Counted from the first letter of the stretch, positions 7,837-14,278 are shown. The stretch: DNA of 14,298 nt from an uncultured bacterium (GCA_945833895.1 CAMAGQ010000030.1:1-14298), one strand, 5' to 3'. Numbers and translations are program-made. Notes: generated by a model not told the origin, from the letters alone.

Positions 7837-8547
7837 TTGAAGTATAAAAGAATTTTGTTGAAGATAAGCGGAGAGGCTCTTTTGGGAAGTCAACAATTTG
7901 GAATTGACCAAGAGCCGGTAAAAATGATTGCAAATGAGATTAAAAAGGTCACAACAGAAGGTGCTGAGGTTGCCGTAGTTGTCGGCGGCGGTAATATTTT
8001 CCGCGGAATGAAAAACAGTGCAAAACTTGGCATGGATCAGGCTTCAGGCGATTACGTCGGAATGCTTGCAACTGTTATGAATGCAATTGCTCTTCAATGT
8101 GCTTTAAATCAAATTGATGTACCTTGTAGAGTTCAATCTGCGATTGCAATGAACCAGATTGCAGAACCGTACATCCGCCACAGGGCAATCAGACACCTTG
8201 AAAAAGGCAGAGTTGTTATTTTTGCGGCAGGTACGGGAAATCCGTTCTTTACAACAGATACTGCAGCGGCTTTGAGAGCCTCTGAAATCAATGCAGAAGC
8301 AATGTTGATGGCTAAAAACGGTGTTGACGGGGTTTACACGGATGATCCTGCAGTTAACCCGAATGCGAAAAAGTTAGAAAATATCAATTACGATGAAATT
8401 ATTAAAAATGGCTTGAAAGTCATGGATACATCTGCCTGTGCTTTGTGTAAACAAAACAATATCCCGATTGTGGTTTTTGATTTTAAACAGCAAAACGGCA
8501 TAAAAGATATTCTTGCAGGTAAAGAAATAGGAACATATATAGGTTGA
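7837..8547 (+). CDS. pyrH: Uridylate (UMP) kinase PyrH
   Basis: This cytosolic hexameric kinase phosphorylates UMP to UDP in pyrimidine nucleotide synthesis. It is a bacterial-type amino-acid-kinase fold protein, unrelated to eukaryotic UMP/CMP kinases. The protein has 236 residues, normal for PyrH. Motifs are LLKISGEAL at 7-15 with the phosphate-binding Lys9, VVGGGNIFRG at 48-57, GTGNPFFTTDTAA in the middle, and VDGVYTDDP for nucleotide binding. The start codon is TTG, chosen because it gives the exact family N-terminus (MKYKRILLKISG) and has AAAGGGAGA just upstream. It is followed by frr after 25 bases, the widely conserved pyrH-frr pair. Confidence 0.96.
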   Translation: MKYKRILLKISGEALLGSQQFGIDQEPVKMIANEIKKVTTEGAEVAVVVGGGNIFRGMKNSAKLGMDQASGDYVGMLATVMNAIALQCALNQIDVPCRVQSAIAMNQIAEPYIRHRAIRHLEKGRVVIFAAGTGNPFFTTDTAAALRASEINAEAMLMAKNGVDGVYTDDPAVNPNAKKLENINYDEIIKNGLKVMDTSACALCKQNNIPIVVFDFKQQNGIKDILAGKEIGTYIG

Positions 8548-8572
8548 TTTTAATATAAGAAAGAGGTAAAAA

Positions 8573-9139
8573 ATGACAGAATCTTTGGAAGAATTATTTT
8601 TATTCGGCGAAGAAAAAATGGAAAAAGCCATTGCTCAGTTGCAGAAAGAATTTGGAACAATTCGTTCTGGGCGTGCTAATCCCGGTATTTTAGACAAAGT
8701 TATTGTTGAATATTACGGAGCACCAACTCCATTAAGACAAATGTCACAAGTTTCGGTTCAAGACGGTACAACTTTGGTGATTACTCCTTACGATAAATCA
8801 ATCATGAAGGAAATCGAAAAGGCAATCATTAAGGCTGAAATCGGAATTACTCCAAACAGTGACGGTACTTGCATTCGTTTGACTTTCCCGCCGTTGACGG
8901 AAGACAGACGTCGTGAAATCTCAAAAGATGTTAAAAAGTTGGGTGAAGAGGCTAAAGTTGCTATTAGAAATATTCGTCGTGATATGACTGATAGTTTGAA
9001 AAAATTAGAAAAATCCGAAAATCTTCCTGAAGATTTGGTTAAAGATAATCAGGATAAAATTCAAAAATTAACAGACAAATATACCGCAAATGTTGATACT
9101 GCGGTGGCTGCAAAAGAAAAAGAGGTTATGACCGTATAA
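8573..9139 (+). CDS. frr: Ribosome recycling factor
   Basis: This factor works with EF-G to split post-termination ribosomes into subunits. The protein has 188 residues against about 185 in the family. It shows the conserved core with IRSGRANPGILD, the YYGAPTPLRQMSQVSV hinge-domain region, and the helical C-terminal part with RRDMTDSLKKLEK and PEDLVKDNQDKIQKLTDKY. A ribosome-binding site (AAGAGG) lies just before the ATG. The stop codon overlaps the cdsA start (TAATG). Confidence 0.97.
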   Translation: MTESLEELFLFGEEKMEKAIAQLQKEFGTIRSGRANPGILDKVIVEYYGAPTPLRQMSQVSVQDGTTLVITPYDKSIMKEIEKAIIKAEIGITPNSDGTCIRLTFPPLTEDRRREISKDVKKLGEEAKVAIRNIRRDMTDSLKKLEKSENLPEDLVKDNQDKIQKLTDKYTANVDTAVAAKEKEVMTV

Positions 9140-10026
9140 TGATAACTTTGGGTTTGAATAAAAATGCAGTAAGAATGCTCACCGGTTTTATAATGGGAAC
9201 ATTGGTTATGCTTTCTATTATTTATGGCGGAGTTGCGATGTTGATAATGTTGATTTTTATGGTAGTCATGGGTTCTCATGAGTATGTAAAAATCTTAAAC
9301 CACAAGGGTTTTTATCCTAGTATTAAGGTTATCTGGTTCACACAGGCGATACTTACGGCAGTTGTCTTTTTCAAACGCTTTGATTTGGTTGCGATAACCT
9401 TAACCATTTGTGCAATGTGTTCGTTTATGTGGGTGTTGTTCAAAGGGCGTCAGCCTTACATTGCAAATGTTGCGACAACATTGCTCGGCATGGTTTATTG
9501 CGGGTGGTTTCCTCTGCATTTAATCTTTTTGAGAGATTTGCATTGTGCAGAATTTGAAAGCGGTTTAGGATTTGTTGTTCTGATGTTTACATCAATTCTT
9601 ATGACCGATATCGGATGTTATTACGTCGGTACAAAATTCGGGAAACACAAACTAGCCCCTGTAATCAGCCCTAATAAAACTATCGAAGGCTCAATTGGCG
9701 GAATGTTTTCTGCTGTTGTCGGTGCATTGTTAGTTTGGTTGTATATGTACAAATTGCTTGGCATTGACATTCGCTGGTATATTGCAATTTTTGCGGGTAT
9801 TATTTCTACTATATTTGCTCAGATTGGTGATTTGTGCGAATCTTTGATTAAACGTGATGCGGGAGTTAAAGATTCGGGCACAAGCCTTCCGGGGCATGGC
9901 GGTTTCCTTGACAGAACAGATAGTTTTATATTAACAATTCCGGTAATGTACTATTTCTGCAAATGTTTTGTCTTTCAAACCCAATGGATGACGACGGTTG
10001 CGGATTTTGTTAAAGGTTTGTTTTAA
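9139..10026 (+). CDS. cdsA: Phosphatidate cytidylyltransferase CdsA
   Basis: This inner-membrane enzyme makes CDP-diacylglycerol from phosphatidic acid and CTP, the branch-point precursor of phospholipids. The protein has 295 residues with about eight hydrophobic segments. The CDS signature is complete at residues 235-261: SLIKRDAGVKDSG followed by HGGFLDRTD, with the paired metal-binding aspartates. An upstream block TDIGCYYVGTKFGK then SPNKTIEGSIGG (156-188) is also typical. Its ATG overlaps the frr stop by one base and its stop overlaps the rnc start by one base. The uppS gene, often found between frr and cdsA, is absent here. An internal ATG start is possible but would cut the first helix. 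Confidence 0.95.
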   Translation: MITLGLNKNAVRMLTGFIMGTLVMLSIIYGGVAMLIMLIFMVVMGSHEYVKILNHKGFYPSIKVIWFTQAILTAVVFFKRFDLVAITLTICAMCSFMWVLFKGRQPYIANVATTLLGMVYCGWFPLHLIFLRDLHCAEFESGLGFVVLMFTSILMTDIGCYYVGTKFGKHKLAPVISPNKTIEGSIGGMFSAVVGALLVWLYMYKLLGIDIRWYIAIFAGIISTIFAQIGDLCESLIKRDAGVKDSGTSLPGHGGFLDRTDSFILTIPVMYYFCKCFVFQTQWMTTVADFVKGLF

Positions 10027-10709
10027 TGAAAGATATTTCTGAAATATTTGGAATAGAAACTGTTACTAAAGAAAACTATAAGTATGCCTTAACGCATTCT
10101 TCGTACACTAAAGAAAACAACTTGCCTGAAACACAGTGCTATGAACGCTTGGAGTTCCTTGGCGATGCGGTTTTAAAGTTGACTGTTTCAGACGTTTTGT
10201 TTAGGGTTTATCCTGAGTCGAGAGAAGGCGAGTTGTCAAAAATCCGCAGTATCGTTGTTTCGGATAATACTCTTGCCGAGATTGCGAAGAAAAACGGTTT
10301 GTCTGACCTTATCATAATGAGCAAACACGAAGAAAAACAAGGCTGTCGGAAACTTAATTCTATCTGTGCGTGTGCGTTTGAGGCGGTATTGGGCGCATAT
10401 TATCTTGACGGAAAGTTCGCGGAACTTGAGGATTACATTGAAAAAACTTTTATGCCGTATATAAAAGATGTTGAGCAAAATTTTATTAAATATAATGCTA
10501 AGGCGATTTTGCAGGAATACACGCAGGATAAAAGTAAACTTCCGCCTGAATACACCGTTATAAACGAAGAAGGACCTGCTCACAAAAGAATTTTTGAGGT
10601 TAAGGTTGTTTATAATGATGAGGTTTTGGCGACAGAAAAGGGTTACAGTAAAAAAGAAGCCGAGCAAAAATGTGCTTATTCGGCTTGCGAAAAGTTGGGA
10701 TTGATATAA
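10026..10709 (+). CDS. rnc: Ribonuclease III, with Cys at a conserved metal-ligand position
   Basis: This double-strand-specific endonuclease processes rRNA precursors and other structured RNAs. The protein has 227 residues. The RNase III domain contains the signature ERLEFLGDAVL (40-50), with Glu40, Glu43 and Asp47. The second catalytic block reads ACAFEAVLGAYYLDG (115-129). Here Glu119 is kept, but Cys116 stands where the family normally has Asp (Asp114 of E. coli, Asp107 of Aquifex, a magnesium ligand). The double-stranded-RNA-binding domain covers about 157-227 with GPAHKRIFEV and GYSKKEAEQKCAYSACEKL. The start overlaps the cdsA stop (TAATG), and one base separates it from rpe. The family assignment is certain. 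Full catalytic activity is less certain because of the substitution, although the essential Glu is present. Confidence 0.95.
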   Translation: MKDISEIFGIETVTKENYKYALTHSSYTKENNLPETQCYERLEFLGDAVLKLTVSDVLFRVYPESREGELSKIRSIVVSDNTLAEIAKKNGLSDLIIMSKHEEKQGCRKLNSICACAFEAVLGAYYLDGKFAELEDYIEKTFMPYIKDVEQNFIKYNAKAILQEYTQDKSKLPPEYTVINEEGPAHKRIFEVKVVYNDEVLATEKGYSKKEAEQKCAYSACEKLGLI

Positions 10710-10710
10710 T

Positions 10711-11358
10711 ATGTCAAATGTTATTGTTTCTCCGTCTATTTTATCAGCGGATTTTGCGAATTTAGAAAGAGATATTAAACTGGTTGAAACTAACGGGGCT
10801 GATTGGATTCACGTGGATGTTATGGACGGACATTTTGTACCTAATATTACAATTGGTGTTCCTGTTGTTAAATCCTTGAAAAAAGTTACAACTTTGCCGC
10901 TTGACGTGCATTTGATGATTGAAAATCCTCAACAATACGTTGATGCTTTTGCTAATGCCGGGGCGGATATTTTGACGTTTCATTATGAAGCGGTGCCCGA
11001 GGATGCAATTCTTCCGCTAATAAATAAAATCAAAACTTTGGGGGCGAAGGTCGGAATTTCAATAAAACCGAAAACTAAGCCTGAATCCATTGAAAAATAT
11101 TTGCCTTATGTCGATATGGTTCTTGTAATGACTGTTGAACCGGGGTTTGGCGGACAAAGTTTCATGTCGGATTGTGCTGATAAGATTGAAGTTATCAGAA
11201 AAAACGCCCCTGAAAACTTGATTATTCAAGTTGACGGCGGAATAAATGCCGAAACGGGGAAATTTTGCGTTGACAAGGGTGCAAATTCTCTTGTTGCAGG
11301 AAGTTATATTTACAATTCAACGGATGTTAATTCTGCTATAAAATCCTTGAAAATTTAG
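10711..11358 (+). CDS. rpe: Ribulose-phosphate 3-epimerase
   Basis: This enzyme interconverts D-ribulose-5-phosphate and D-xylulose-5-phosphate in the pentose phosphate pathway. The protein has 215 residues and a TIM-barrel fold. The metal and catalytic residues are visible: His34 and Asp36 in IHVDVMDGHF, His67 in DVHLMI, and Asp175 in QVDGGIN. The phosphate-binding loops EPGFGGQSF (143-151) and VAGSYIY (195-201) are present, with SYI replacing the more usual SA[VI] pattern. It is the last gene of the pyrH block, starting one base after the rnc stop. Its TAG stop codon overlaps the stop codon of the convergent gene on the other strand, so no intergenic terminator exists. Confidence 0.96.
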   Translation: MSNVIVSPSILSADFANLERDIKLVETNGADWIHVDVMDGHFVPNITIGVPVVKSLKKVTTLPLDVHLMIENPQQYVDAFANAGADILTFHYEAVPEDAILPLINKIKTLGAKVGISIKPKTKPESIEKYLPYVDMVLVMTVEPGFGGQSFMSDCADKIEVIRKNAPENLIIQVDGGINAETGKFCVDKGANSLVAGSYIYNSTDVNSAIKSLKI

Positions 11359-12680
11359 GCTTGTTCCTGAACTTCACCTTTCCGTAGTTTACGTTTCAGG
11401 ATTTCGTCAAGACTTCCGCTTGCAATTTTTTCTTCTTTTTTCTCAACGTCGGTTTTCTTGTCGTCGGATGAGTTGTCGTTTTCTTTCGCAAGTTTTTGGG
11501 TTAGAGTTTCACGTTTTTCAAGCGGCGAACTTTCTTTATTTGCCGTTTTTTCTGTAGTTGTTTCAGGGTTTGATTTTGCAAAAACATCTCTTTGGGTGTT
11601 ATTTGCGTTATTTTGGGTGTTGTTATTTTCATCAGGTCTGACTTCTTCTGCCGATACGCCTGTTTTGTTGTAAATCTCTGACTGTTGTTGTTGCACTGTG
11701 TGCAAGTTTGAGTTGTTCCTGTCAGAAACAATGGTTGAATTGTCAACGGTGCTGCTGCCTGTACTTTGTGCTTTTTTGCCCGCATCTTCAACTTGTCTGC
11801 CGATAGCGGCGTGCCAAATGAAGCGTTTTAAATCTTTTCCTAAATCTTCTGTTACTCCCCCGTAATCCTGTGCATCAAGCCCGATTGTTGTACCTGAATC
11901 AATTGTCGGCTGGTATGAACTTAAATCCGTGTCGTAACCGAGAGCAACCGTTTGTCCGCTTGTTCCGAGTTCTTTGAGTTCATTTTGTAATTGCAGAATT
12001 TTTGAAATGTTAGTGGCTTTTTTATTCTGTTTGTTTTTTTCGGTGTTAATTTTTGATTGAATATCGTCGGCTTTTGCCAATAAATCGCTCATGTAACTGT
12101 CAAGGCTTGCGATTGAGTTGTCTGAGGCTTCTCCAAGTGAAGTTACTGTGTTGGAAATGGTGTTTGAGTCGTCCGTTTTCTTTTCGCTGTCGCCCTGAAA
12201 GGTCTTAGCAATGGAAACAAAACCCTCTCCGTTATCTGTAAGTTTTTGCATTTTTTCAGATGCCGTTAAATTTTCATCATCCTCGGTAGTTTGAGTAGTA
12301 TTCTTCTGTTCATCGGTTTCTGTTTGATTATCTTGGGTTTCTTCCGTGTTTTGAGTGTCAAGCGGTGCTGTTGCTCCGGTGTTTTCTTTTATCGCCGTTT
12401 GCATTTTGTCGTTTTCGGTCTTTGTGGAAGTATCACGTCTTGCCGTTGTGTCCGCAGGTTTTGGAACTTTTTGCGATACCAACGGTTTTGAAACAGCCAT
12501 TTCGTAAGTCGTTTCATCCGTGTCATTTTTTTCTAAGTCTACACGGAACGATTTTGCCCACGACAAATACTCTGACGGTACATTCATTCCTTCAGAATCG
12601 TATTTTATAATGTCTTTTGCTGTCAGTTTACGCCAGTCAATTACCTTTGGCGTAATCATACTTATTCTTGATACATCCAT
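11355..12680 (-). CDS. Unrecognised Cys-free, Thr/Asn/Asp/Glu/Lys-rich protein, 441 residues
   Basis: I do not recognise a family. The N-terminal 50 residues look ordered, beginning MDVSRISMITPKVIDWRKLT and continuing to an EYLSWAKSF segment. A long disordered stretch (about 60-140) is rich in Thr, Gln, Asp, Glu and Asn. A helical, possibly coiled-coil region lies at about 190-238 (YMSDLLAKADDIQSKINTEK and onward). Residues 239-300 look like a small folded segment (Gly, Tyr and Asp rich, then LGKDLKRFIWHAAIGRQ). Another polar disordered region (305-415) leads to a basic end with EILKRKLRKGE. There is no cysteine, signal peptide or membrane helix. Upstream of the ATG, CAGGAT is a modest ribosome-binding site and TATAGT at 12698-12703 (minus strand) a possible -10 box. 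The gene stands alone, convergent with rpe. A structural or scaffold role would suit the composition, but that is speculation. Confidence 0.85.
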   Translation of the reverse strand: MDVSRISMITPKVIDWRKLTAKDIIKYDSEGMNVPSEYLSWAKSFRVDLEKNDTDETTYEMAVSKPLVSQKVPKPADTTARRDTSTKTENDKMQTAIKENTGATAPLDTQNTEETQDNQTETDEQKNTTQTTEDDENLTASEKMQKLTDNGEGFVSIAKTFQGDSEKKTDDSNTISNTVTSLGEASDNSIASLDSYMSDLLAKADDIQSKINTEKNKQNKKATNISKILQLQNELKELGTSGQTVALGYDTDLSSYQPTIDSGTTIGLDAQDYGGVTEDLGKDLKRFIWHAAIGRQVEDAGKKAQSTGSSTVDNSTIVSDRNNSNLHTVQQQQSEIYNKTGVSAEEVRPDENNNTQNNANNTQRDVFAKSNPETTTEKTANKESSPLEKRETLTQKLAKENDNSSDDKKTDVEKKEEKIASGSLDEILKRKLRKGEVQEQA

Positions 12681-12745
12681 AGTTAATCCTGTATTTTACT
12701 ATATTATCGGCTAAGTTTTTGAAAATCTTTAATTTTGTGTAGAAA

Positions 12746-12950
12746 GGTAAAGTTTGGGAAATTTACTCTAAATCTTTACCCTCTCCCGAATTTCTAAATT
12801 CACTGCGTTCATTAAGAAATTCTGCCCTCTCCCAGAGTGAGAGGGCAAATTGACCCCTCACCCCAGCCCTCCCCCGACGGGGGAGGGAGCCATTAGCACC
12901 CGCCCCAGATTTTCTTTTCTCGAATGCTAACCTTCCCCTGCCAGTGAAGG
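12746..12950. repeat. GC-rich composite of inverted repeats (REP-like intergenic element)
   Basis: This 205-base intergenic stretch contains five successive inverted repeats. GGTAAAG (12746-12752) pairs with CTTTACC (12774-12780), GAATTTCT (12788-12795) with AGAAATTC (12815-12822), and CCCTCTC (12825-12831) with GAGAGGG (12839-12845). CCCTCCCCCG (12867-12876) pairs with CGGGGGAGGG (12878-12887), and TTAGCA (12893-12898) with TGCTAA (12925-12930), with a short CCTTC/GAAGG pair (12931-12950) at the end. CCCTCTCCC also occurs twice directly (12779-12787 and 12825-12833). It is strikingly richer in G and C than its AT-rich surroundings. The CCCTCTCCC / GAGAGGG style is that of REP-like repeats scattered through many bacterial genomes. 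No transposase is nearby. The first pair may be local rather than part of the element. Confidence 0.75.
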
Positions 12951-13025
12951 AGCATATTTTGGGTTCAAACACTCTTCAATTGCTTAACAAATCTTAATAA
13001 AAGTATGTAAATTTGCAAATATGGT

Positions 13026-13031
13026 TATAAT
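13026..13031 (+). promoter_or_regulatory. Candidate -10 box for cdd
   Basis: TATAAT lies 22 bases before the preferred cdd ATG, within GGTTATAATG, and would give a transcript start near 13038. No good -35 hexamer is visible. If real, it excludes the upstream in-frame ATG at 13021 as the protein start. Confidence 0.4.
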
Positions 13032-13053
13032 GATAAAAAGAGGTTTTTGTATT

Positions 13054-13437
13054 ATGTATGAAGAATTGATGGAAAAAGCGATAGAGGTTTCAAAGAACTC
13101 ATATTCTCCCTATTCAAAATTTGCGGTCGGTGCTTGTGTTTTGGCAGAAAGTGGCAAGACTTATGTCGGCTGTAATTTTGAAAATTCAAGTTTTGGGATG
13201 TCTATTTGTGCGGAGCGAAATGCGATAGGAACTGCGATTGCGAACGGTGAACGTAAACTTAAAGCCGTTGCGATTTATTCTCCTAATCAGGATAATTGTT
13301 TCCCTTGCGGCTCTTGCAGGCAGGTTATGCACGAGTTTTGCTCGTCTGATGAGGAATTTGATGTTATCGTGAAAGAGGGTGAAAACTTAAAGGTTTATAA
13401 TCTTGCGTTTTTACTTCCTGAAAGTTTTTCATTATAG
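13054..13437 (+). CDS. cdd: Cytidine deaminase, small tetrameric type
   Basis: This zinc enzyme deaminates cytidine and deoxycytidine to uridine and deoxyuridine in pyrimidine salvage. The protein has 127 residues, typical of the short homotetrameric (Bacillus-like) class. Zinc ligands are Cys52 in ICAERNAI, Cys85 and Cys88 in FPCGSCRQ. Glu54 is the proton shuttle, and NFENSSFG (41-48) forms the nucleoside-binding part. An in-frame ATG at 13021 would add 11 residues (MVIMIKRGFCI), but the ATG at 13054 matches the family N-terminus and follows an AGAGG site and a likely -10 box. It is followed closely by two small Cys-containing genes on the same strand. Confidence 0.94.
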   Translation: MYEELMEKAIEVSKNSYSPYSKFAVGACVLAESGKTYVGCNFENSSFGMSICAERNAIGTAIANGERKLKAVAIYSPNQDNCFPCGSCRQVMHEFCSSDEEFDVIVKEGENLKVYNLAFLLPESFSL

Positions 13438-13449
13438 AAGTTTATAATT

Positions 13450-13668
13450 ATGTATATTTTTGAATTAATCGTGAATGCCTTTAAATCCAAGAAATATCGT
13501 AGATTTGAGTATTCTGCCCCGAATGAAGAAAAGATAGAAGATGATGTTGAAAATTGTGAACATTGCTTTTTGCCGTTAGACAGTTCAAATACGATGTTTG
13601 CCTGTAAATACTGCGGTTTGGTTGTTCCACGTGAAAAATTAAAGGATAAAAATATTTTCAGAAACTAA
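13450..13668 (+). CDS. Small zinc-ribbon-like hypothetical protein, 72 residues
   Basis: I do not recognise a named family. The first 20 residues are hydrophobic, then basic (MYIFELIVNAFKSKKYRRFE), possibly an amphipathic helix. An acidic linker follows, then two CxxC knuckles: Cys36-Cys39 (CEHC) and Cys52-Cys55 (CKYC), 12 residues apart, the spacing of a small zinc ribbon. The tail is lysine-rich. It starts 12 bases after cdd and is probably co-transcribed. Its ribosome-binding site is weak (AGAAG). Its stop codon overlaps a sequence that can pair with the next gene's ribosome-binding site. A nucleic-acid-binding or metal-binding role is possible but not shown. Confidence 0.7.
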   Translation: MYIFELIVNAFKSKKYRRFEYSAPNEEKIEDDVENCEHCFLPLDSSNTMFACKYCGLVVPREKLKDKNIFRN

Positions 13669-13738
13669 CCTCCTTACTCCCAAATGGCTGATTTGAAGAA
13701 TCTTCCTGTCGTTTATACTATGTGTGACAAAGGAGGTT
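13667..13738 (+). promoter_or_regulatory. Predicted RBS-sequestering stem before the 97-residue Cys-rich gene
   Basis: AACCTCCTT (13667-13675) is the exact reverse complement of AAGGAGGTT (13730-13738), which is the ribosome-binding site of the gene starting at 13741. The upstream arm begins inside the TAA stop codon (13666-13668) of the preceding gene and reads like the 3' tail of 16S rRNA (ACCTCCTTA). Between them a small GAAGA-A-TCTTC palindrome (13695-13705) could form an inner hairpin. In RNA, the 9-bp stem would hide the ribosome-binding site. Ribosomes finishing the upstream gene could open the stem, which would couple the two genes. Confidence 0.5.
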
Positions 13739-13740
13739 TT

Positions 13741-14034
13741 ATGTCAAAATCATTAGGCGAAGTAATCAACAATATAATGGAAGAAAATGCAACAAACAGG
13801 GTGTTAATTCTTACTGACAGGTTTCATATTGTCGGGACTATTCACGATTATGCTGATAAGTGCCAGAATTGCCACGACTGCTTGATTTCTTTAAAGGATG
13901 TGAAAATCGCAAGAATTGAAAATCTTTGCAATTGCAAAATTGATGAGTGCGAGTGTAATCTTGATTCTTTTATAGAATACAAATGGTTCAATATAAGTAC
14001 GCATGCGATTGTCGGGTTTAGTATTCTGGGGTAA
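13741..14034 (+). CDS. Small Cys-rich hypothetical protein, 97 residues
   Basis: I do not recognise a family. It has a helical N-terminus (SKSLGEVINNIMEENATNR), a beta-like VLILTDRFHIVGTIHDY segment, and then two cysteine clusters. These are C41-x2-C44-x2-C47 (CQNCHDC) and C63-x-C65-x4-C70-x-C72 (CNCKIDECEC), seven cysteines in all plus His45. The end is hydrophobic (ISTHAIVGFSILG). The pattern suggests a bound metal (zinc or iron-sulphur), which is an inference. The ATG at 13741 is chosen because a near-perfect AAAGGAGG lies six bases upstream. The in-frame ATG at 13684 would add 19 residues but has no ribosome-binding site. It may be co-transcribed with cdd and the 72-residue gene, and it ends shortly before a strong hairpin. 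Confidence 0.75.
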   Translation: MSKSLGEVINNIMEENATNRVLILTDRFHIVGTIHDYADKCQNCHDCLISLKDVKIARIENLCNCKIDECECNLDSFIEYKWFNISTHAIVGFSILG

Positions 14035-14056
14035 ATTTTTATTCTCTTTAACGTAA

Positions 14057-14086
14057 AAAGAGGAAGGTCTTGCGACTTTCCTCTTT
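14057..14086. terminator. Bidirectional hairpin terminator between the Cys-rich gene and rpsU
   Basis: AAAGAGGAAGGTC (14057-14069) pairs with GACTTTCCTCTTT (14074-14086) over 13 bp with one G-U pair and a TTGC loop. On the minus strand the stem is followed by a short run of T (TTTTT at the stem edge), which suits termination of rpsU. On the plus strand the trailing T-run is weaker. It lies between two convergent genes. An alternative CTCTTT at 14044-14049 can pair with the same AAAGAG. Confidence 0.75.
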
Positions 14087-14104
14087 CAATTTATTACTTA
14101 AATC

Positions 14105-14278
14105 TTACACTTTTCTTTTTCTAGCTGCTTCAGATTTATGTTTTCTTTTAACGCTTGGCTTTTCGTATCTTTCACGTTTTTTAACTTCAGAAAGAATACC
14201 AGCTTTTTGGATTTTCTTTTTGAAACGTCTCAAAGCACTTTCAATGCTTTCGTTTTCGCCAACTTTAACTTCTGCCAT
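14105..14278 (-). CDS. rpsU: 30S ribosomal protein S21
   Basis: This is a small basic protein of the 30S subunit platform that helps base-pairing between mRNA and the 16S 3' end. Reading the reverse strand from the ATG at 14278 gives 57 residues beginning MAEVKVGENESIESALRRFK. The middle is KKIQKAGILSEVKKRERYEK and the tail is lysine/arginine-rich, ending RKRKV. Length and the SIESALRRFKK signature are those of S21. A GGTGG ribosome-binding site lies about 11 bases upstream, and the promoter would lie outside the window. The gene is convergent with the Cys-rich gene and ends just before the shared hairpin terminator. Confidence 0.95.
   Translation of the reverse strand: MAEVKVGENESIESALRRFKKKIQKAGILSEVKKRERYEKPSVKRKHKSEAARKRKV

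Noticed and set aside
10236..10667. Minus-strand open frame of 143 codons antisense to rnc
   Set aside because: It covers the catalytic and RNA-binding domains of RNase III on the opposite strand. Its Phe/Arg-rich composition is that of an antisense shadow.
11501..11791. Minus-strand 96-codon frame inside the 441-residue gene
   Set aside because: It is out of frame with the longer gene. Its Lys/Gln-rich content reflects the low-complexity DNA and there is no ribosome-binding site.
12779..12950. CRISPR array or tRNA-like structure in the repeat-rich intergenic region
   Set aside because: The repeats are inverted and of different sequence, with no regular direct repeat-spacer pattern and no cloverleaf.
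12763..12972. Minus-strand open frame of 69 codons (LPRRGRAGVRGQFALSLWER region)
   Set aside because: It lies wholly on the GC-rich palindromic element. Arg/Gly/Ser-rich frames of this kind are translations of REP-like repeats and not proteins.
13684..13740. Longer form of the Cys-rich protein starting at 13684
   Set aside because: No Shine-Dalgarno sequence precedes this ATG, while AAAGGAGG directly precedes 13741. It is kept only as a remote possibility for a second start.
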